This document shows positions 55,064 through 64,000 of a DNA stretch of 64,000 nt, piece after piece. The number at the start of each line of letters is the position of its first letter. Within the stretch, counting starts at the first letter, position 1. The translations under genes and the position numbers were made by a program. This DNA comes from Anaerolineales bacterium (GTDB lineage Bacteria > Chloroflexota > Anaerolineae > Anaerolineales > UBA4823). The notes under the pieces were generated by a model. It ran no database searches. It saw nothing but the letters and a program-made list of their open reading frames with translations, and was not told where the DNA came from. The stretch is from positions 1 to 64,000 of the forward strand of contig JANXBJ010000010.1 of assembly GCA_025057645.1 (NCBI GenBank), in the 5' to 3' direction.

Positions 55064-56023
55064 TCACTGATACAGCCACTCGAAGGTTTTGTGATTGAGC
55101 CAAATCAGCCATCGGCGTATAAGCTTGCTAGGAAGCCCTCTGCGGTGGGCCTTTCTGCCCTCCCCTTCCTCGGCTGCCCCCGCTAAACTCGGGAGGTCCA
55201 AGCCCCTCAGGGTGTTTCCTAGGTGTTGCACCCACCATTGTGCTGTGGACAAACGCAAGTAGCCTTTCTCGTTCAGGGCAATGTCCAGCGCCCTAACTTG
55301 CCCCATAGGCCTCTCAGAGGGCAACGGGAGCACCTGTTGGAGGACTTGCTTTTTAGCCACGAATTGAAAATGCCCAGCACCTACAAAATAACGTTCGCCT
55401 CGGTAGAGCAAACAGGTATCCTGAGAAGACTCAAAGTGTTGACGGGCCTCAGCCTCGGTTTTTCCAAGGCTGCGTGCGTGTCGCCAGTAATCCTCCCAAG
55501 CCAAAAACCGTCCTTGTCGGAGTTCGACTTCGGGAGTTCCTCTTGCCCAGCGCACCGTTTGATCGGCATATTCTGGGGGACTCCATAATGGCATTCCCGT
55601 GACCATGCCGACCGAAGGGAACCTTTCCAGTACTCTAACCAATGCCGAAAGCCAACCGGGGTAGAAATAAATGTCGCTATCGGCATAGGCGATGATTTCT
55701 CCCGGCGCTCCACCAAAGAGAATGTTCCATGCCCCAGATTTGCCTATGTTTTTATCGGACAACCAGAGAAACTGGATTTTGCCTCTTTCGTGAGCTTCTT
55801 GGAGGTAAGAGCGCACCTCTGGGCAACTAGCATTGTCAAAAACGAGCAAATCATACGCCAAGTCGGTGTTCTGCCAGATGCTGCCCAGGCAAACCTCAAG
55901 GACGTCTAGGCTCTCGGCATAATATCCTGCAAGAAAGGGGATGTAGGTGATCACCGCCACGGTGATCGGTTTTGGCTGAGCGACCTCACCAATGAACTTG
56001 GCCGGGTTTTGTCCGATCCGCAT
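55064..56023 (-). CDS. GT2 family glycosyltransferase
   Basis: 319 residues. VAVITYIPFLAGYYAESLDV, VFDNASCPEV, and IIAYADSDIYFYPGWL with the DSD metal site identify a GT-A enzyme. A long insert near residue 170-215 (EDYWRHARSLGKTEAEARQH) is not common in the family. It is one base from the gene at 56025 and seven from 53608, so the four form a run of glycan-assembly genes. Confidence 0.82.
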   Translation of the reverse strand: MRIGQNPAKFIGEVAQPKPITVAVITYIPFLAGYYAESLDVLEVCLGSIWQNTDLAYDLLVFDNASCPEVRSYLQEAHERGKIQFLWLSDKNIGKSGAWNILFGGAPGEIIAYADSDIYFYPGWLSALVRVLERFPSVGMVTGMPLWSPPEYADQTVRWARGTPEVELRQGRFLAWEDYWRHARSLGKTEAEARQHFESSQDTCLLYRGERYFVGAGHFQFVAKKQVLQQVLPLPSERPMGQVRALDIALNEKGYLRLSTAQWWVQHLGNTLRGLDLPSLAGAAEEGEGRKAHRRGLPSKLIRRWLIWLNHKTFEWLYQ

Positions 56024-56024
56024 C

Positions 56025-56930
56025 TCAGTTTTCCTTCATACGGAAGCGGCGCGCTCGTCGAAAACGCCGTGCGAGCCACCAGCGCCAGCCATGCCGTTGT
56101 TCCTCTGAAGGCATTAGCCGGAGTTCCAGCTTGCGCAAGAGCCGCAACAGGCTTTGCGGCGGGCGCCTTAGGCGGCCATCCTTGAGCTGGACATGACTAT
56201 CGAGGATGTAATACATCGCCCGCATCCCTCCGGCAAGTTCCAAGTTGCGTTGGGACTCTTCAAGGTTGTAGTGGGGCTGGCCACCGGGTAAGTGACTATA
56301 ATCGTGATCTTGATGGATGATCGTAACGGAAGGGGTGAGGTCAACGACCGGGATACCCTGCTGCCAGGAGGCGTAGATCATCCAGTTATCCCAACCTGCG
56401 CGACCGACAGCGAAATCGGGAATGGCGGTGAACTCTGTGCGCGGGAACAAAAAGAGATCACTTCCAGCGGGAGGATGCAGGCGCCCATGACGCATGATCT
56501 TCGCTTTTAGGCGTTGTTCCCATCCTTCAGAGAAATCGAGTTCGACCGTTACCTCTACGTCCCAACGCTGGCTGACGGCAAGGAAGCGCTCTCGTTGCGC
56601 CCAAAGCGTTTTCGCTGCTTGGACAAAGTCGGGCAGTAGAAGGATGTCGGCATTGACGTAGGCCATCAACGGCGCTTGAGAGGCTCGGCGGGCCAACTCG
56701 AAGATCGAACTGACTAACGGCGTGCCCAGCTCATTGCACCTTACAGGGGTCAGCTGAGGGACTCCGTACTCTTGGGCAACGTGGTCCAGCCCCTCCTCTT
56801 CTCCGACCAGAAAAACCTCCACTTCCTCGCCAAGGTGTAGCCAGGATTGAATTGCATTGCGTTGGATAAGGTTGATATGGGGGTTAGTAAAGGGTTTAGG
56901 CGCAGAAAAGAGGGTGATTAGCTTGGACAT
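56025..56930 (-). CDS. GT-A-like glycosyltransferase
   Basis: 301 residues. ITLFSAPKPFTNPHINLIQR at the N-terminus and LMAYVNADILLLPDF, with an N-A-D in the DxD position, suggest a GT-A fold. The latter half includes AGWDNWMIYASWQQGIPVVDL and VTIIHQDHDYSH, similar to glycosyltransferase-like proteins of surface glycan clusters. The C-terminus is strongly basic and might contact the membrane. The sugar is unknown. Confidence 0.65.
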   Translation of the reverse strand: MSKLITLFSAPKPFTNPHINLIQRNAIQSWLHLGEEVEVFLVGEEEGLDHVAQEYGVPQLTPVRCNELGTPLVSSIFELARRASQAPLMAYVNADILLLPDFVQAAKTLWAQRERFLAVSQRWDVEVTVELDFSEGWEQRLKAKIMRHGRLHPPAGSDLFLFPRTEFTAIPDFAVGRAGWDNWMIYASWQQGIPVVDLTPSVTIIHQDHDYSHLPGGQPHYNLEESQRNLELAGGMRAMYYILDSHVQLKDGRLRRPPQSLLRLLRKLELRLMPSEEQRHGWRWWLARRFRRARRFRMKEN

Positions 56931-57097
56931 ATTGTATCCAAAGGTATAGCCTTATGGATTCGATGTTGCGAGTTGCGGATAGCGATATTTACCTTAGGTG
57001 CAAGCAAATGGCAACCACTCTTGGATTTGGAGCGGCTAGGTAGTATTCGCAAGGGATGAGGACTCGAAGCGCAACACTGAAGTTCCCCAGCTTATTG

Positions 57098-58000
57098 TTA
57101 TCCATTGGTCTGTTTTCCGTGTGTTGATTCCTTGGTAACGAGTCTTTCGTCCACTTCGTGAACTGCTTTGTGTGGAACGCTGGCATTAATCTGAGCAAGC
57201 TCAGGGTGGCGTTTGAAGAGATCGAGAACTTCAAGCCAAGAGAAGTCGGAGCGGCTGCCAAAGTGGGCGTAAATTTGGCGCACTAGTTGTAAATCCTCCG
57301 GGGTATCCACAGTCCAGCGGTAAGAACCGTAGTCGGGGTCGTGATCGACCCGCAGGACGCGAAAGAACCCCGGTGGGGCTTCGGGAATAACCGGAGGCGA
57401 TTGCAAAGTGGAGACATGCACCGAGCGTTCCTCTTCGTAGATGTAGGGCATGACGTGTTCGCGATGATAGGGCTTGGTAGCCTCTCGCCAAGCCCGCTCC
57501 AAGGCTTGGAACGTACAAACTTCAACATCTAAGCCGATAGGATAAGTGCGCTTCCACGGCGGTGGCAAACGGTTCGCCGCAAAATCCCACCCCACCCTGT
57601 TCCCCGTTTCCGGAGGGAAATGGGCAGGGAATGAGGGCTTGCCCCATTCCCAAAACGCCTTCACTACTTGATCGATCACTGCGGGGTCAATCAAGGGGCA
57701 ATCTGCCGTGATGCGAACGACCACATTGGCTCGGAAATCCCGTGCTGCTCGGTAAAAGCGATCCAGCACATCCAGAACACTGCCCTGCGCAACGGGAACA
57801 CCCAGAGCACGGCAAAGTTGGACGATGGCTTCATCTTCCGGGGCGACCGTTGTGGCGACAATAACCTCGTCAATCTGTGTCGCCCGCTGAGTGCGTTCGA
57901 TCACCCGCTGCAGCATCGGTTTGCCGCCGATATCCAGCAAAACTTTCTCGGGCAGCCGCTTAGAGCCGCATCGCGCCTGAATGATCGCAACTCTTTTCAT
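57098..58000 (-). CDS. SpsF-type cytidylyltransferase
   Basis: 300 residues. AIIQARCGSKRLPEKVLLDI is the nucleotide loop of SpsF (spore-coat polysaccharide protein F) proteins, ITADCPLIDPAVID the metal/sugar part, and YRWTVDTPEDLQLV the family end. It probably forms a CMP-sugar. ATG 58000 overlaps the end of the GT-C gene upstream. The 167 bases to the next gene on the left hold nothing clear. Confidence 0.85.
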   Translation of the reverse strand: MKRVAIIQARCGSKRLPEKVLLDIGGKPMLQRVIERTQRATQIDEVIVATTVAPEDEAIVQLCRALGVPVAQGSVLDVLDRFYRAARDFRANVVVRITADCPLIDPAVIDQVVKAFWEWGKPSFPAHFPPETGNRVGWDFAANRLPPPWKRTYPIGLDVEVCTFQALERAWREATKPYHREHVMPYIYEEERSVHVSTLQSPPVIPEAPPGFFRVLRVDHDPDYGSYRWTVDTPEDLQLVRQIYAHFGSRSDFSWLEVLDLFKRHPELAQINASVPHKAVHEVDERLVTKESTHGKQTNG

Positions 58001-58005
58001 GGGCT

Positions 58006-60024
58006 TTAGTCTTCGGCACGCTTGCTGCACAGGTAGTCGTGCAGAACTCTCGGGTCTTCCTTTGAGATCCCAGATGGAGAGCTAAGCCACTCTCGACACA
58101 AAGAAGCCCTCAAGCTGCGATCTGAGCGGATCTTCCTGGCTAAGTCGTCAGCTTCTTTGGTTCTTCCCGTCATGGCATAGGCCACAAAGAAGGGAAGCCA
58201 CTCATACACATCCTTTGGGGCTAACTCTCTCTCGGCCACTTCCTCTGCGAGACGCAGGATTGCCTGCCATTCCCCTTTCTGACGGTGATAAGAGGCTTTC
58301 TGATAGTAATAACACCAAGTGTGGGGAGGTTCTTCGCCGAAGACCCTTTCATCAAGCCGTCTAAAGTCTTGGTCAATGAGAATCCTTTGGGTTTGGGAGT
58401 AACGCGCCGCCAGTCGGACAAGGGGCTCCTCTCGGCTTGAAACTTCAAGTCGTGTCCCGTCTAATACATACAAGCAAGAGTTAAGTGTCGGCATGCTGAG
58501 GACCAACGGGAATTCGAAGTTGCGGGTGAGAGGAATTCCCCGATAGACCCGCCTGCTTTTCTCTCTCCAGGCCAGTTCGCCTACCGAGTCTTGATCGATC
58601 AGTTCCCCACCTAGAGGAGGACGCCCTTCTCGGGGATAGTAGATCATATTTGCCGAAGCCCAAATTTCGTAGCCTTCGATAAAGTAAAACGGCTCGGGTA
58701 GATTGACCATCAGCAAGGTGTCAGGCTCGAGGTTAGGAGCGCGCCAACTCAATTGCCACCAGATTTGTCGTTGAACTTGCCAGAAGTCGATCATGTATCG
58801 GGCATATTGAGCATGGGTCAGCAAGGCGGAGAAAATTAGGGCTAAAACCGCCCAGAAACGCAGTTTCCCTCTCATGCCTTGGGTCAATAGGCAAGCTAAG
58901 AGAATGGCTGCCCCGATGGAAGCGGGGAGGCTATAGCGATCGTCGCGGGCGACAAACCGAATTTCTTGGAGTGTAGCCACCACGGGAAGAAGAGCTGAGA
59001 GTGCGCTGACCGCTCCGACTCCGCAAATTTCTCGAACTTTATCTGGAGGGAAGGGGAGCCCTTCCTGATGCGCAATCCACCGCCGGTGTTGTTTTAGAAG
59101 CAGCCCACCTCCGGCTGCACCGAGCAATGCAAGCAGGAAACCGATCAGTTGAGTTCGATAAGGCCCGTAGTACCACTGGTTGTAAAGTGGAACTGCCCAA
59201 GCCAAAAAGGCGGTCTCGATAAAATCGCGCCCCAATTCAACCCCTAGACGCAATAGACCGTGCTGGAGCGTAGCCCCGTAGGTTGAGAACAGGCGTTCCG
59301 TATTCAGAGTGGGACGAGTGCTCTGAAATACGAACACTCGCCAATACAAGAAGAGTGCAGTTATGAGTAAAAAAGGCAGCCATTCAAGGAGGAACTTTCG
59401 CAAAGACTTCGATGGCGTTTTTTGCCTGAACAAAACCCAGAGGAGCGCTAGTCGAGTCCCTTCAAGACCGATGTAGTATTCCATAGTGAAAGGGTAAAGC
59501 GCCGCACTGGCGATAGCTAGGAGGCGGTAGACCCAACCGTGCCACTGTACGGTGACCTGTAGCGAACAAATCAGCCAATACATGGAGAGCAAGGCGAGCA
59601 AGATGCCGTGAAAGTGCATTTGAAAGCAATTCGGCTGCACCTGTTGTAAAAACCCGGGATAAATTGCAAAGAAGAGTGTCGCCAAGAAGGTGAACTGAGG
59701 GCGCTCCCCCCAAACCCGGCGCAGCAGAGCATAGAAGACCAGCGCAGAGAGAAAACGCAGAAGGAAGGCATAGAGTCCCCAACTCCACGGCGGATTGCCC
59801 AGGATTGGATATAAGAACGCATAGAGGTACCCCATGAGCGGGCGCTCGCCTGCATACATCGGGATAAATCCCGACGGCCCTCGCACCACCCCATTCCAAA
59901 CCGTGTACCAGTCCTCACGGTATAAGCCGAGGAAGGGAATCCAAATCCCATACGCAATGAGCATGAGGAATAAAACAGCAACCGCAGTGTAGAAGGTTTC
60001 GTTTTGTAAATACCGCTTGAGCAC
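58006..60024 (-). CDS. Large polytopic membrane protein, GT-C-like
   Basis: 672 residues. About ten hydrophobic helices cover residues 10-420, starting YTAVAVLFLMLIAYGIWIP. Near the start is LGLYREDWYTVWNG, an acidic luminal loop in the position of GT-C catalytic residues. The C-terminal 230 residues are soluble and helical. It may be a lipid-linked-sugar transferase or a flippase/polymerase; neither is proven. It is one base from the GT4 gene and overlaps the SpsF gene's upstream region. Confidence 0.55.
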   Translation of the reverse strand: MLKRYLQNETFYTAVAVLFLMLIAYGIWIPFLGLYREDWYTVWNGVVRGPSGFIPMYAGERPLMGYLYAFLYPILGNPPWSWGLYAFLLRFLSALVFYALLRRVWGERPQFTFLATLFFAIYPGFLQQVQPNCFQMHFHGILLALLSMYWLICSLQVTVQWHGWVYRLLAIASAALYPFTMEYYIGLEGTRLALLWVLFRQKTPSKSLRKFLLEWLPFLLITALFLYWRVFVFQSTRPTLNTERLFSTYGATLQHGLLRLGVELGRDFIETAFLAWAVPLYNQWYYGPYRTQLIGFLLALLGAAGGGLLLKQHRRWIAHQEGLPFPPDKVREICGVGAVSALSALLPVVATLQEIRFVARDDRYSLPASIGAAILLACLLTQGMRGKLRFWAVLALIFSALLTHAQYARYMIDFWQVQRQIWWQLSWRAPNLEPDTLLMVNLPEPFYFIEGYEIWASANMIYYPREGRPPLGGELIDQDSVGELAWREKSRRVYRGIPLTRNFEFPLVLSMPTLNSCLYVLDGTRLEVSSREEPLVRLAARYSQTQRILIDQDFRRLDERVFGEEPPHTWCYYYQKASYHRQKGEWQAILRLAEEVAERELAPKDVYEWLPFFVAYAMTGRTKEADDLARKIRSDRSLRASLCREWLSSPSGISKEDPRVLHDYLCSKRAED

Positions 60025-60025
60025 T

Positions 60026-61156
60026 TCAGTTCGTTGTCGAAGAGGGTCGAGCGATTGGTCGGATAGAGGCAGTTGCCCAGTTTAGCGCTTGATACAGCTT
60101 AGGGAAGTTGCGCTGCCAATCGGCACGCTCCTCGACAAGTTGCCGCGCAGCCCTGCCCATCTGTTTGAGCTTCTTGCGGTTGAGAATAGCTTGTTCCATT
60201 GTGTGCGCCAGAGCTTGCCAATCCCCCTTAGGAAACAGCCATCCCACTTCGCCGGGCGTTATCCACTCGCGATTGCTCGGGAGGTCGGAAACGATCACCG
60301 GCCGACCGCAGGCCATTGCCTCCAGCATGGAAACCGAGGTTCCGTCGCTGTGCGAAGCGCTGAGGTAAACGTCCGCTAAGCGGTAATAGCGGGGCAAAGC
60401 CTGAAATCCGATCTGCCCCGGCATGGATATCTGTTCCCAGACCCCGGCACAAGAAAGAATGTTGCGTAAGAGGCCGGCCTGTGAACCTGTCCCCAGTAGG
60501 ATGAGGTGCGCTTGGGGGTATTGCTTTCCCAGCTCGCCGAAAGCGCGGGCAATGAGATCGACCCCATAAAGCGGTTCCCAACTGCGTGTAGAGAGGAAGA
60601 CAAATCCATCCCCTTGCCCCGGTTTGCGCTGATCGGGTGAGAAATGGCGCAAATCTACCCCCCACGGAAAGGTGACGATCCGCTCTGGGTTCATCCCATA
60701 GGCGATCGCTTGTCGGCGGACTGTCTCGCAGTCCCCGAGCAGCGCAGCGCTGCGCTTTAGGGTAAAGCGGGTTAGCCAAGCCATCCACTGAGTGCGCTGT
60801 GCATCGACGAGAAGGTCATATCCCCAAGACATGCTTACCAGACGCCGAAAACCGCTTGCCGCAACCAGGAAGGCACAGCTCTGCAGCGGGCCTGCCAACA
60901 CTACCTCGGGGTTGAGCCGTTTGAGCACCTCTTGCAGGCTACGCACGAAGGCAAGCAGACGGGTGTAGCGAAAAGGAACTCGGTCTGCTAACCAGTGAAT
61001 CCGTTCCACTCCAGGGGGCAAAGGACGGTCCTCTAGAGAGCGGGAGCGGTTTTCCAAGTGCATCACCCAGACTGCGTCTCCATGCTCCCGCATGGCTTGC
61101 AGAAAGCGGTGGTCATGGGGGGAATAGGTGCGGGAAAAGTAGAGAATGCGCGCCAA
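60026..61156 (-). CDS. GT4 family glycosyltransferase
   Basis: 376 residues of GT-B fold. The C-terminal half shows LSTRSWEPLYGVDLIARAFG, LILLGTGSQ, ADVYLSASHSDGTSVSMLEA with E-x7-E, and AMACGRPVIVSDLPSNREWI, the donor-sugar motifs of GT4. TTG start, immediately after the NeuB-type gene stop. It retains the anomeric configuration. The sugar is unknown. Confidence 0.87.
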   Translation of the reverse strand: MARILYFSRTYSPHDHRFLQAMREHGDAVWVMHLENRSRSLEDRPLPPGVERIHWLADRVPFRYTRLLAFVRSLQEVLKRLNPEVVLAGPLQSCAFLVAASGFRRLVSMSWGYDLLVDAQRTQWMAWLTRFTLKRSAALLGDCETVRRQAIAYGMNPERIVTFPWGVDLRHFSPDQRKPGQGDGFVFLSTRSWEPLYGVDLIARAFGELGKQYPQAHLILLGTGSQAGLLRNILSCAGVWEQISMPGQIGFQALPRYYRLADVYLSASHSDGTSVSMLEAMACGRPVIVSDLPSNREWITPGEVGWLFPKGDWQALAHTMEQAILNRKKLKQMGRAARQLVEERADWQRNFPKLYQALNWATASIRPIARPSSTTN

Positions 61157-62224
61157 TTACTCTCCCAAGTCCACCCAGCGCAACTCTTTGCCGGCTGGCA
61201 AGTCGACCAAGGCGCGCTTGCCGATGACTTGCGGGATTTCGTAGGGCAGGATTGCCCCTGGGGTAGCCGGGCGCAGCACGTCGATCATTTCGCGAGTCAG
61301 GATTTCACCCCGGCGGATGTCACGCGCTGCCCGCAGACAGCGCCGTTGGATGATCACCGTCTCGCGCTCGTTCTCGGCGACGAATTTATCGGCTGAGCCG
61401 AGCGCAGCTTCCAGCTCGCGCGCCCGATCAACCATTTCTCGCCAGGTTTTGGGTGTCATCGAGAAAGGGTGATCAGGACCAATACGGCTGTTATCGTCGG
61501 TGAAGTGCTTCTCGATCATCCGTGCCCCCAAGGCGATGGCTCCCAACACGGTTGCATGTCCTGGAGTATGGTCGGACAATCCCAGAACCACCTCTGGGAA
61601 CATGGTGCGGTAGGTGGTCAGCACACGCAAGTGAATGTGGCGAAAGTTTTCTAGGCTGCCGGTGTAATTCGTGTTGCATTGCATAAGCGCCAGTTGGGGG
61701 TTGATTTTCAGGATGGTGTGCACGGCTCGTTGCACATCGCCGATGTCTGAAGCACCGGTCGCCAGGATCACCGGTTTGCCCTTGCTGGCCATGCGCTCCA
61801 GAGCCTCTAGCCAGGTGATATCCCCGGAGCCGACTTTGTATGCAGGTACGTAGGGATCGAGCATGTCGATCGCTTCGAAATCGTAGGGCGAGGAAAAGTA
61901 ATCGATGCCGACCTTATCACACTCCTCCTTCAGGATAGGTGTCCATTCAAAGGGGATCGAGGCATCTTGGTAAACCTCGAAGACGCTTTTATGCCACTTT
62001 GCCTGATGGGAGAGCTGTTTTCCTAACGCCCTGAAGCCATAGTCAGAAACGATTTTAGGGGCGCGGAAATTCTGGAACTTGGCGGCATCAGCTCCGGCTT
62101 CCTTCGCTAAATGGATCAGCATTTTGGCCCGCTCTAAGTCCCCGTCATGATTTGCAGAGATATCGGCAATGAAATATGTGGGGTGTTGATCTCCGATAAG
62201 GTGGGCACCGATTCTTAGCTCCAT
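61157..62224 (-). CDS. NeuB/PseI-type nonulosonate synthase
   Basis: 355 residues. IADISANHDGDLERAK, AAKFQNFRAPKIVSDY, ILATGASDIGDVQRA, LGLSDHTPGHATVLGA and an SAF domain (CLRAARDIRRGEILTREMID) identify a PEP-dependent synthase of sialic, legionaminic or pseudaminic acid. ADISANHDG is a PseI-like variation of the NHNG motif. It differs from the fused synthase at 44879 and lacks the isomerase tail. The RmlD-like and PseB-like genes upstream suggest its substrate comes from UDP-GlcNAc. Confidence 0.87.
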   Translation of the reverse strand: MELRIGAHLIGDQHPTYFIADISANHDGDLERAKMLIHLAKEAGADAAKFQNFRAPKIVSDYGFRALGKQLSHQAKWHKSVFEVYQDASIPFEWTPILKEECDKVGIDYFSSPYDFEAIDMLDPYVPAYKVGSGDITWLEALERMASKGKPVILATGASDIGDVQRAVHTILKINPQLALMQCNTNYTGSLENFRHIHLRVLTTYRTMFPEVVLGLSDHTPGHATVLGAIALGARMIEKHFTDDNSRIGPDHPFSMTPKTWREMVDRARELEAALGSADKFVAENERETVIIQRRCLRAARDIRRGEILTREMIDVLRPATPGAILPYEIPQVIGKRALVDLPAGKELRWVDLGE

Positions 62225-62250
62225 ATTTGCTCTACTCCTCACTCAGGAAG

Positions 62251-63177
62251 TTACACCGTTTGATCTTCACCCATCGAGCGCAAGCGCTCGGGGTAGCCTG
62301 AACGGTAGAGAGCGACAAAGCGCTGTAGCCCTTGACGAATCGAGGGCAGTGGCTGAGGTAAGATTTTCTCCAATTTGGCCACCGAGAGGGTTAAGTTCGG
62401 CGAGCGCGCAGCGCGCAAGCCCGCCTGATTGACCGAGAGCGGTCGCACGAGACCGGCGTTAAGACCAAACGCATTTGCCAACTCCACCCCGAACTCGTAC
62501 TTGCTGATCGCCTGTGGGGCAACAACATGATAAATTCCGCATAAATTCATCTGGATCATTATAAGCAAAATTTGGGCTAGATCGTTGACCAACAGGGGAC
62601 AAAAGAAGACATCGATGAAGCCGGGAGTTTCTTTGCCGACTCGAAGATTATTGAAAAAGAATTCGGCTAAACTGCGCTTGCCGCTTAGGCTCCAACCGTA
62701 AAAATTGACCCGCACCACCAAGGCTCGGGGATCGGCTTCGAGAACTGCCCGCTCCCCCGCCAGTTTAGTTTGGGCGTAGACGCTTAACGGGCGCGGTTCG
62801 TCTTCTTCGGTATACCCCCCGCGCAGTCCATCAAAAACGGCATCAGTCGAGATGTGCAACAGGCGCGCTCCGCCCTTACTGACATCCCTTGCCAGCTTCG
62901 CCGGGAGTTCGGTATTCAGTTTTTTCGCCAGCGGCGGATCTGCTTCACAAGCCTCTAAGTCCGCCAGAGCCGCACAGTTGATAACCCAATCCGGTGCAAC
63001 TCGCTCCAATAAGTTTTGACGTGGGCTGTCCTCAGTTAAGTCACATTGCAGCACCGGAAACGGTGCCTGACGCAAACTGTGCCGGTTGACGACGCCGTAG
63101 ACCTCATGGTGACCGAAGGCCTCCAAAGCAAGGTTCAGACCCAACAAGCCGCTGGCACCGCTGATGAGAAGGCGCAT
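62251..63177 (-). CDS. RmlD-like NAD(P)-dependent sugar reductase
   Basis: 308 residues, extended SDR of the dTDP-4-dehydrorhamnose reductase type. LLISGASGLLGLNLALEA binds nucleotide; HISTDAVFDG, the acidic EEDEPRPLSVYAQTKLAGE and the YxxxK active site are clear. ATG 63177 is preferred over an upstream start without a ribosome site. It probably reduces a keto-sugar nucleotide made by PseB-like dehydratase. Confidence 0.82.
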   Translation of the reverse strand: MRLLISGASGLLGLNLALEAFGHHEVYGVVNRHSLRQAPFPVLQCDLTEDSPRQNLLERVAPDWVINCAALADLEACEADPPLAKKLNTELPAKLARDVSKGGARLLHISTDAVFDGLRGGYTEEDEPRPLSVYAQTKLAGERAVLEADPRALVVRVNFYGWSLSGKRSLAEFFFNNLRVGKETPGFIDVFFCPLLVNDLAQILLIMIQMNLCGIYHVVAPQAISKYEFGVELANAFGLNAGLVRPLSVNQAGLRAARSPNLTLSVAKLEKILPQPLPSIRQGLQRFVALYRSGYPERLRSMGEDQTV

Positions 63178-63276
63178 TGTGGTTGCCAGACCAAGCGCTA
63201 AGACTTGCAGGGTGCTGCATGCCCACACCCTGTATCTTGTAAGTCTGTGAGTTTATCTCACCTGCGCCATCTTCCC

Positions 63277-64000
63277 TCATGCCACCTCCTTTTCGAGGCC
63301 GCGGATGATGGCTTGAATCTCCTCAATAGTTAGCCATTGGGAGTTCGTGTCGCTTGCGTAGCGAAAACCTTCCGGTAGGGGCTTGCCGCGTGCCCGCCAA
63401 CTGTGTCCAAACCACAGCTCGGTGGTCGGTTGGACAACGTACATATCGTCCAATTCCACAGTTGAGCGCGCCTCGTCTTCGTGGATCAGCATCTCATGCA
63501 GTTTTTCACCGGGACGAATGCCGATGACCTCGAGTTCTGCCTCAGGAGCGATGGCACGAGCGAGATCGACAATGCGCATGCTCGGACTCTTGGGGATAAA
63601 AACCTCGCCTCCTTCCATTTGCTCGATGCACCGTATCACAAAGCGAACGCCGTCCTCCAAACTGATCCAGAAGCGGGTCATGCGCATGTCTGTGATAGTC
63701 AGCCGACCGTTCTCGCGCTGCTTCAGGAACGTCGGCACCACACTACCCCGGCTGCCCACGACATTGCCGTAACGCACACAGCTAAAGCGCGTCGGTTTAC
63801 CGGCTGCGTAGGCATTGCTCTGCACAAAGAGCTTTTCGGCGGCCAGTTTGGTAGCGCCATAAAGGTTGACCGGATTGACCGCCTTATCCGTACTGAGGGC
63901 TACCACTTTCTTTACGTTGCAGTCCAGAGCCGCTTCAATCACGTTGCTGCTGCCGAGGATGTTGGTTTTGATCGCCTCCATGGGGTTGTATTCGCAGGCC
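63277..64000 (-). CDS. PseB-like UDP-GlcNAc 4,6-dehydratase (5' end beyond window)
   Basis: Partial: the frame stays open to the right edge; the visible 241 residues begin ACEYNPMEAIKTN, a hallmark of the inverting PseB/CapD-like dehydratases, with LSTDKAVNPVNLYGATKLAAEK as the active-site Thr-Asp and YxxxK. The C-terminal GIRPGEKLHEMLIHEDEA is also typical. It starts the pseudaminate/legionaminate-type route by converting UDP-GlcNAc to a 4-keto-6-deoxy sugar. The start and upstream genes, such as a PseC-type aminotransferase, would be outside. Confidence 0.9.
   Translation of the reverse strand, partial: ACEYNPMEAIKTNILGSSNVIEAALDCNVKKVVALSTDKAVNPVNLYGATKLAAEKLFVQSNAYAAGKPTRFSCVRYGNVVGSRGSVVPTFLKQRENGRLTITDMRMTRFWISLEDGVRFVIRCIEQMEGGEVFIPKSPSMRIVDLARAIAPEAELEVIGIRPGEKLHEMLIHEDEARSTVELDDMYVVQPTTELWFGHSWRARGKPLPEGFRYASDTNSQWLTIEEIQAIIRGLEKEVA

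Overview
The window looks like a chromosomal segment from a Chloroflexota bacterium, probably Anaerolineae-like. This is an inference. It rests on moderate GC, a protoglobin, a secreted protein ending in the ...YLPFLSR type of C-terminus common in that phylum, a 39-bp CCCTC/GGGGTGAGGG-type repeat common in such genomes, and several leaderless or near-leaderless genes. No rRNA, insertion sequence, prophage or CRISPR array was seen. One tRNA-Gln(TTG) lies at 8065-8135.

Layout. Positions 1-500 hold only gene fragments. From 794 to 11355 everything is on the plus strand: a polyamine-type ABC transporter operon (potD-B-C-A, 794-4807) with an ADP-ribosylglycohydrolase-like gene; an autoregulated redox/gas pair (a MarR regulator with a perfect 11-bp inverted repeat over its promoter, then a glutaredoxin-protoglobin fusion); tRNA-Gln; then glmU, a CNNM/CBS membrane protein and cytidine deaminase. 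The strand flips at 11352-11355, where two convergent genes overlap in their stop codons. Every gene I accept from there to 64000 is on the minus strand.

The minus-strand block is mainly a surface-glycan island. It encodes about ten glycosyltransferases (GT2, GT4, GT-B, GT-C), a DUF115/MptE-like protein, three sugar cytidylyltransferases, two NeuB-type nonulosonate synthases (one fused to a sugar-isomerase TIM barrel), a PtmA/PtmB-like pair, Gfo/Idh, RmlD-like and PseB-like enzymes. The PseB-like gene runs off the right edge. A bifunctional ATP sulfurylase/APS kinase (49725-51521) makes PAPS, and four PAPS-type sulfotransferases are spread over the island, so sulfated surface glycans or glycoconjugates are likely. 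A HEPN/MNT pair, a PD-(D/E)XK coiled-coil protein, an AAA/DUF4143 ATPase and decayed genes are interspersed. At 39447-44390 there is an SsuABC/TauABC-type importer operon ending in a membrane-bound LuxR-type protein and a beta-propeller lipoprotein.

The most unusual part is 31794-35296. Here a carrier protein, a tRNA-independent seryl-tRNA-synthetase-like amino acid:carrier-protein ligase and a GNAT acyltransferase are joined by ATGA stop/start overlaps. They are preceded by a membrane protein with its own promoter and followed by an AAC(3)-fold acyltransferase and, after two further genes, a DUF4910 aminopeptidase-like protein. I read this as a candidate pathway that activates an amino acid, parks it on a carrier protein and transfers it to a surface sugar. 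The final acceptor is not visible in the sequence.
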